Assembly: GCA_905221605.1 (NCBI GenBank) | Contig: CAJNDS010001395.1 | Location: 1 to 20,282, forward strand | Direction: 5' to 3' | DNA from: Symbiodinium natans | Lineage: Eukaryota > Sar > Dinophyceae > Suessiales > Symbiodiniaceae | Length of the DNA stretch: 20,282 nucleotides | Part shown: positions 15,534 to 20,282 of the stretch, one piece after another | Layout of the letters: the number at the start of each line of letters is the position of its first letter | Position numbering within the stretch: the stretch's first letter is position 1 | Translations under genes and position numbers: made by a program | Notes under the pieces: model-generated | Seen by the model: only the letters and a program-made list of their open reading frames with translations | Told to the model about the DNA's origin: nothing | Database searches by the model: none

Positions 15534-17340
15534 GCGGGCTTCTCACAAGTCACTAAACCAGACAAGCCCGGAACTCTTCAAGACAAAAAACATAGAACCA
15601 GCGAAAGGCCGATGCCAAAACTGACCGATTTGAAAATGTTCCCGTGGCCAGGGGGGGGGGGGTGTGGTCTTTCTGGTAACTTTTCCGACCCTTGAAATGT
15701 TAGCAAAGGTATCCGGTAACTCACCTTACCCCCTCCCTCAGAAACAATAAATAATGAACGGCCATGTGCAACTTCTGCTTTTTCATGCTTCTTTCAGCTT
15801 GAAGGTTTCGGGTCTTGAGGGGTCTTCTTTCAGGGACTTAACATGACTTAGCCCAAAACGCCATGTCAAAAACATTAGTACGAGAAAGGAAGAGAGGAGA
15901 GCAAGATAAGTGAAGCAAAGGGTTGAGAAACATCAATCCGTAAACCGTAGAGACAAGCGGACCAGAGTGGAGCAGTAAGTCTAACAAAAGTGGAATGGAA
16001 TGGCGGCAAAGTGTTTTAGTTGTTGTGGGGGCTTGTTTGCTGTGAGGGTCGGGCTCGTTCTTGCTTTTGTGTGGAGGCCGGGCGCGTTTCTTGTTTGTGG
16101 GGGGTCGGGTGCATTGGTTTCTTTTTTGTTTAATTTGTTGTGGTCTGCCTTGGCTATGTGTGGTCCCTTTGCAGGGCGCGCATGTTTTTTGCACGGGGTG
16201 CTCCGGGTACTCCCTTTCGCCTTCACAAAAAACCCACACAACAACAAAAATCACGGGTTTCTATGGAATGACCTAAGACTTAAGAGTTGGCCTCTCTTCA
16301 CGTAGTCCCCTTAGGACTCCGAAGACATGACATGCACCTTTCACCTCGTCGAATTCCTGGAAGACACTTGAGGGACACTCCCTTGCGTTCAGCGCCCGAA
16401 GGGAACCCATACACGCAACAGTCCCTCTGACCCCCTGTAGTACGCAACCCCTTCCTTCCATGCCACCCCTTGAGAAATTAGCAACATAACCGTATCATAA
16501 CCGTCGTTCACAAACTGACAAACTGACGAACTCAGGCCTTGACGGATCTGGACTTGTTTGGAGTGATCGGTGAACGTCGCTTGTCAGTGGGGCCTCGGGG
16601 CACAAGTCGAGAGATCGCGGGCAGGAGTAAGCAAATTCGGGGCAGTGTGGAGTGTGAAGACATTGATTACCTGAATGATTACCTATTATACCTGGCTCGG
16701 CTTCCAGAAAAGCAAGGATCGCTCCCCGCCAGTCCAAGAAGCACTTGAGCTGCTGACGGAATTATGAAGACCTTGCTCAGACATAGAAGGAAATGAAACG
16801 CAGCAGGAAACGCAACAGGATTTGCATAGCAAGCGCAGCTGCTGTTTTGCATCAGCATCCGTGGCCCTCCTAGATCTGGGTGCTTCCGCTACGTCGCACG
16901 GTGAGGCTAAAACACGCCTACGTGTGGCCTTAACAGCGTGCGTTGCTCGTGCAACTCTAAATTCCGAAACATGGGGCCCGTTGCATCCTGCATGGCATGG
17001 GAGTTGGTACTTGTAAAATGAATTACTCGCACGGGCTGAAGTTCCTCTTGCAATCGGCCTCCTTCCCCGAAGCGAGTCTTCTGCTTGTCAGCATGCCTGA
17101 GAGAGACAGGAAAATGGCTGAATCACATGGCTACAAAACCACTCCGGCCCTCCAAGCTCGTGTCACATCTCGCGGCCAAAGCTAAACTGCATGCTCTCAA
17201 GTCTTACAACACAATCCATCACACCTCCAGAAGACTGTGCAGGAAAGGCATCCTCGTCTCGCATGTTTGAATTACTCTGCAGGCCGGCAGGCTCAAATGA
17301 TTTGCGTCGCACTCTCCTGTCTCAGCTTCATTGAACCAGG

Positions 17341-17530
17341 CTACAACAACACAGTTGGCCTCGGCTGCTGCTTCATGAAGCGGTCCTTTCCCGCCCAAAC
17401 AAGTCCCAAGTAGTCGCACGCGAGGCACATATAGGCTTGCGCCGGCAACACTGCGCGTATTCTGCGGCTTACTCTAGCTGGATTCTCGCAAGAAACTCTC
17501 TGTCAGTCACGATGCATGCTGCATGGGGGC
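17341..17530 (-). pseudogene. Broken counterpart of the 1747-1937 exon
   Basis: Minus-strand reading matches TDREFLARIQLE and then hits TAA where copy 1 has AAA, followed by a deletion of about 13 bp. The distal part (ACDYLGLVWAGKDRFMKQQ) is still encoded but in another frame. The acceptor-like TACATAG context (plus strand) is preserved. Confidence 0.45.
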
Positions 17531-17584
17531 TACATAGTAGCGGGTCGAGATAGCCGAAAAGGGTCTCTTTTGACCTTGCGAAGG

Positions 17585-17990
17585 TACTCTCGGCCCGGAT
17601 GGCCTCCAACAACGTGGGATTTGGGGCCGGCGACCTGCAGAAGGCGTCGCGGATGCAGCAAAAAACATGACATCCCCTTGGCTTGCGCGAAGGCGTTTTC
17701 CAAATCAGGCCTGTTCAGGGTTCGTGTTCTTAGCCCGTCCACTGCCTTCTATGCAGTATGCAGTGCCGAGAATCCCAATCACCTTTGTTGTCTGCATGGG
17801 TGACACTGGATTTCGGTGTTAATTTTCAATTAACATAAATTCTAATAGCTCCCCGGAGGGGGGGCCGTGCGGGCTAGGATCTCAATGAAAATCGACTTTA
17901 ATATTAATACCTAACAGGGTGACCAAATCGGGCACGATTCCGGAGCGGGTAAGGGTTTTAAGTTCAGGTTCCTGAGTAATTACCTTCACC
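17585..17990. other. Copy-2-specific block, AT-rich in part, no gene
   Basis: This block of about 406 bp replaces 1993-2310 of copy 1. It contains a perfect 8-bp-stem hairpin, TGTTAATT-TTC-AATTAACA (17817-17835), an AT-rich segment with TTTAATATTAATA, and G/C runs (CCCCGGAGGGGGGGCC). The mixed plus-strand frame over 17516-17803 is not convincing. It may be an insertion of a small unidentified element. Confidence 0.6.
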
Positions 17991-18065
17991 AAGCATCCAG
18001 TGTACCTGGCACGTTCCATTGCAAAGCATCTCTATGACCTTTGAACAGAGAGTCCCTCCCGAAAC

Positions 18066-18302
18066 ATGAGCCTGCTGCTGGCCATCGCTCACAGCGACCT
18101 GGCAGTGGAGATTGCAAGAATCTGGATTGCAACGAAACGCGTGAGGTTGAACACTTCTGCTCTACAGTGCAAACTCACTGCACAACATCATGAATTGCTC
18201 CCAAGAGAAGTGGACAACTCAGAAGACAGCAAACGGAAACTCGTCCGCTATTTTCAGCAATCAAGGCTTTCGGACTATGAGTCTTGGCGGCGACTGCCCT
18301 GA
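18066..18302 (+). CDS. Small ORF intact in copy 2 (78 codons), unknown
   Basis: It begins MSLLLAIAHSDLAVEIARIW, then IATKRVRLN, and ends KRKLVRYFQQSRLSDYESW with RRLP and a TGA. Copy 1 shares the start but has two frame-changing differences. The protein looks helical and charged in its second half. Amino-acid replacements outnumber silent changes in the shared portion, which argues against strong constraint. The region could be a former exon or a chance frame; no splice-site support was established. Confidence 0.35.
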   Translation: MSLLLAIAHSDLAVEIARIWIATKRVRLNTSALQCKLTAQHHELLPREVDNSEDSKRKLVRYFQQSRLSDYESWRRLP

Positions 18303-18709
18303 AGATCCCTCCAACTAAGGTGAAACCCTGTCAGCTTTTCCGCAAAAAAGACACTCTGAGTCTGGAGCAAGGCTTCAAACGCGGCAACGCAGGCACTGCT
18401 TCTTCGAAACTGCAAGCCAAAGCGTCGGCTCAGTTGAACCACTTGCCTTGTGGGCTTGGTGCTTTCTCGGACATAAGGGTCATAACCAGGGAGGCGTAGG
18501 ATTTGGGGTTGGCGGCATTAAGGGTTTAAGGTTTGAACTTCGTCGTCCCTGTAAGATCTTGGTGTAGCTAGGGGATACCGTAGCGCGACAAATGGTTGCT
18601 CCAATGCATCCATCCTGCTTGTGATGAAAACAGCTCAATACATTTAATCGCACGGAAAAACGGGCGGGTTAAACATGTGTCTTTACTTGGGGTGCCCTTT
18701 CTCGCTGTG

Positions 18710-18870
18710 TTCCTCTCATCGCCGTGCAAAGAGGTGGGCGGGTAGTTCAAAAGTATGCCTCTGCCTGTGTTTCCCTTTCCACTGCGTTCCTCTCAAAGGG
18801 GGGCTGCTTCAACACCCCATCTGTGTTCTCTCTCTCTTACTGTGTTCCTGTCATCGCAAACTCTGAGCTT
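18710..18870 (+). repeat. Degenerate 80-bp internal repeat (copy 2 version)
   Basis: GTGTTCCTCTCATCG, GCGTTCCTCTCAAAG and GTGTTCCTGTCATCG recur at intervals of about 70-80 bp, as in copy 1 near 3010-3170. The repeat therefore predates the segmental duplication. Confidence 0.55.
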
Positions 18871-19011
18871 CCCTTTATGGGCAAGCTCCAATCTCAACTT
18901 CATGCTTGCTGATTCTATCGCTCTTGCTTGGACTACGTGTGCTTCCATCAATGTTGTTGCTATATACGACATCAACGGCACGGATTTCAATTTAACCTCC
19001 CGGCAAGTCTG

Positions 19012-19113
19012 TCAATTTATTGTTTCGCCATCGGCTGCGGTGGCCAGGAAGTGTTGGGGATAGTCCTGTACATTGACGGGGTTTTGCCACGGGAGAAAAA
19101 CAACTACCGTGCG
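19012..19113 (-). pseudogene. Broken counterpart of the 3377-3490 island
   Basis: The minus strand keeps LPWQNPVN and HFLATAADG, then a one-base difference leads to a TGA at 19012-19014. The acceptor AG used in the copy 1 prediction is AC here. Confidence 0.4.
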
Positions 19114-19232
19114 ACGTTCTGCAGCGAATGTAAATCCGTCAGCAGTCATCTGAAGAAAGTTTGGCCACGCTCGGACCATGGCTGAACCCGCGCTGGCAAA
19201 GTGCAGGTTTGAGCTCTCGCTGCTGATTTGTA

Positions 19233-19660
19233 TGGCCTAAAAAGCGGGGAGGTTCAGGCATTTTGTACATTTTGTATGCACAGCTTCTTCAAGCAGAACA
19301 AGACATGCGCATGCGATAAACTGAAAGCAGCGGGTGACCAAACAGGGACGCGCGGAACTGGAAATCCAAGAAGCGGAAAATCGGAAGCGGGCATCAGAGA
19401 CTACAAGCGGAAAAGCGGGAAGCAAACACGCGGAGTAAGGTGAGACAAGAGGGCGGGAAAGCAAGGCTAAAAGAAAAACACACACACACACAGACCGGAA
19501 GCAAAAGCAGAAAGCAAAAAGCAACGTCAAGAGATAAGTAGAAAGAACAGAGCCGAAAAAGCCGAGAGCAGATCAGAAAGGAAACGCCAAAGCAAAAAAC
19601 AAAATGCAACAAGCAAGCAAATCGAAAAAGAAACTACGGTTCTAGGGCAGACTGATCATG
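19233..19660. other. T-poor, purine-rich tract, no gene
   Basis: From about 19315 to 19640 the plus strand is nearly free of T and built of AGCAAAAAGC, GCGGAAAA and AAGCGGGA-like words, with an (AC)7 microsatellite at 19478-19492. ORFs on both strands here are compositional. The same AGCAAAA-type vocabulary occurs on the minus strand of the G/T-rich tract at 347-610. Confidence 0.7.
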
Positions 19661-19891
19661 CATTTTCCTCCAGCCTCGAGCTTCATAAAGACTTCTGCAG
19701 CTGAACTTGGACAATCACGTCCAATTCAAAATCATGGACGCCACATCATGGCCACCCGGCCGCGCAAGGACTCCGACTCTGAAGTTCCAACAAGCCTCAA
19801 GACCCTGGCACTCACACTGAAGAGTCAAGGGGTCGCCTTTGGACACCCATTACATGAGCATTGCGATGCTTCTTCATGCCAGCTTGGCTGG

Positions 19892-20281
19892 CTAGGCTGG
19901 CAAGTAGCAACACTTGGCCGACTGGACGGAGGACCACTTGTTGGACGAGTCTCGGTACAAGCCCACCAGGCCCTTGCCAGGAGTGCACTTCTTCCAGCCT
20001 ATCAGCTTGGTAAAGCTGGTCAAGCGGCTGAGCCAGTGCCCTGTCTGAAGACCCCAGTCCTCATCGATGCACTGCTTCCAGTCGTGGGAGGCGCCTTCTG
20101 GGCGGCAGCACTCCACCTGATCCAGGCAAGAGAGCTGGCTACACGTCGACCGATACAAGCCGGTCATGAAGTAGCCGTGGCGGCAAGTGCTCCAACCCTT
20201 GCTGTTGAAGGAGCTACCCCAGTTTGCGTTGTAGCAATCCATCGTAGCCTTGGGGTACTCCGCGTACCGGGCCTTTGACAG
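19892..20281 (-). CDS. Cys/Trp-rich repeat protein with GLYR motifs, C-terminal part
   Basis: The minus-strand frame is open from the window end, so the ATG at 20242 is probably internal, and stops with TAG at 19892-19894. Two related modules are visible. The first is CYNANWGSSFNSKGW, STCRHGYFMTGLYRS, then LSCLDQVECCRP. The second is CIDEDWG, IGWKKC, GLVGLYRD and AKCCYLP. The shared pattern is C-x4-W, G-W-x2-C, a G-rich strand, G-L-Y-R, then a C-C pair. Paired cysteines suggest a disulfide-bonded, secreted or surface module. I recall similar GLYR/CC modules in dinoflagellate and some invertebrate proteins but cannot name the family. The antisense plus-strand frame (19658-20278) is open and should be ignored. 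Confidence 0.75.
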   Translation of the reverse strand: MSKARYAEYPKATMDCYNANWGSSFNSKGWSTCRHGYFMTGLYRSTCSQLSCLDQVECCRPEGASHDWKQCIDEDWGLQTGHWLSRLTSFTKLIGWKKCTPGKGLVGLYRDSSNKWSSVQSAKCCYLPA

Positions 20282-20282
20282 G

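Larger units (their letters stand above)
15649..19232. repeat. Segmental duplication, copy 2
   Basis: Direct repeat of 1-3612, beginning at the G run before TGTGGTCTTTCTGGTA and ending about TGCTGATTTGTA. It differs by substitutions, many 1-70-bp indels and a swapped block (17585-17990). Sequence outside the right edge is unrelated to that outside copy 1, so this is not simply a 15.6-kb tandem duplication. A short GGCCTAAAAAGCGGGG directly after the right edge (19235) recalls the minisatellite unit (GGCTTAAAAAAGCGGGG). Confidence 0.93.

Noticed and set aside
19658-20278. 206-codon plus-strand ORF
   Set aside because: It is antisense to the Cys/Trp-rich minus-strand frame, which has clear internal module repetition.
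1-20282. tRNA, rRNA, snRNA or dinoflagellate spliced-leader gene
   Set aside because: No cloverleaf with conserved T-loop, no rRNA core motif and no spliced-leader sequence was found by eye; an RNA covariance search would be decisive.

Overview
The window looks like nuclear DNA of a repeat-rich eukaryote, most likely a dinoflagellate (Symbiodiniaceae or Suessiales-like); this is an inference. No bacterial-style operon, Shine-Dalgarno pattern or long uninterrupted gene is visible. Coding signal comes as short exon-like islands bounded by consensus splice sites (for example GTAAGT, GTAAGA, GTGAGA and pyrimidine-tract AG acceptors), with candidate introns as short as 47-72 bp and one candidate GC donor. 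The 3' flank carries a Cys/Trp-rich protein with GLYR motifs, a type I recall as common in dinoflagellates, and one ORF has a leader resembling a dinoflagellate plastid-targeting presequence. About half of the window is repeat.

Layout. (1) 1-3612 and 15649-19232 are two direct copies of one roughly 3.6 kb segment, only a few percent diverged by eye apart from indels and a swapped central block. Fragments of coding sequence in it are intact in one copy and broken in the other. (2) 3636-5311, minus strand: coding-like exons separated by a C43/G-tract foldback made of degenerate minisatellite units. (3) 5392-6611: six 194-bp tandem units, each looking like an exon fragment plus an 88-nt intron, running into the 3' part of a minus-strand ORF (6495-7469) with signal peptide and membrane segment. 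(4) 7686-7882: a plus-strand exon divergent from it. (5) 7951-8707: a 227-bp near-perfect direct repeat. (6) 8668-12917: minus-strand exon-like islands interrupted by a 2758-bp element (9451-12208) with inverted-repeat ends, an exact 10-bp direct repeat at both borders (CGTGCAAATG), and a core of about 20 copies of a G-tract/C-tract minisatellite plus a CTTC tract. (7) 13.8-15.5 kb, plus strand: small multi-exon genes, one with a domain resembling a double-stranded-RNA-binding fold. (8) 19892-20281, minus strand: the C-terminal part of a Cys-rich repeat protein that runs off the window.

How it fits together: I see no pathway or co-regulated cluster. The window reads as small intron-rich genes being reshaped by segmental duplication, tandem exon duplication and transposon-like insertion. 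The strongest candidate for something undescribed is the 9451-12208 element, which resembles a giant relative of introner-type nonautonomous elements that has amplified a hairpin/G-quadruplex minisatellite inside itself. Exon boundaries are hand predictions from splice consensus and phase and need transcript data.
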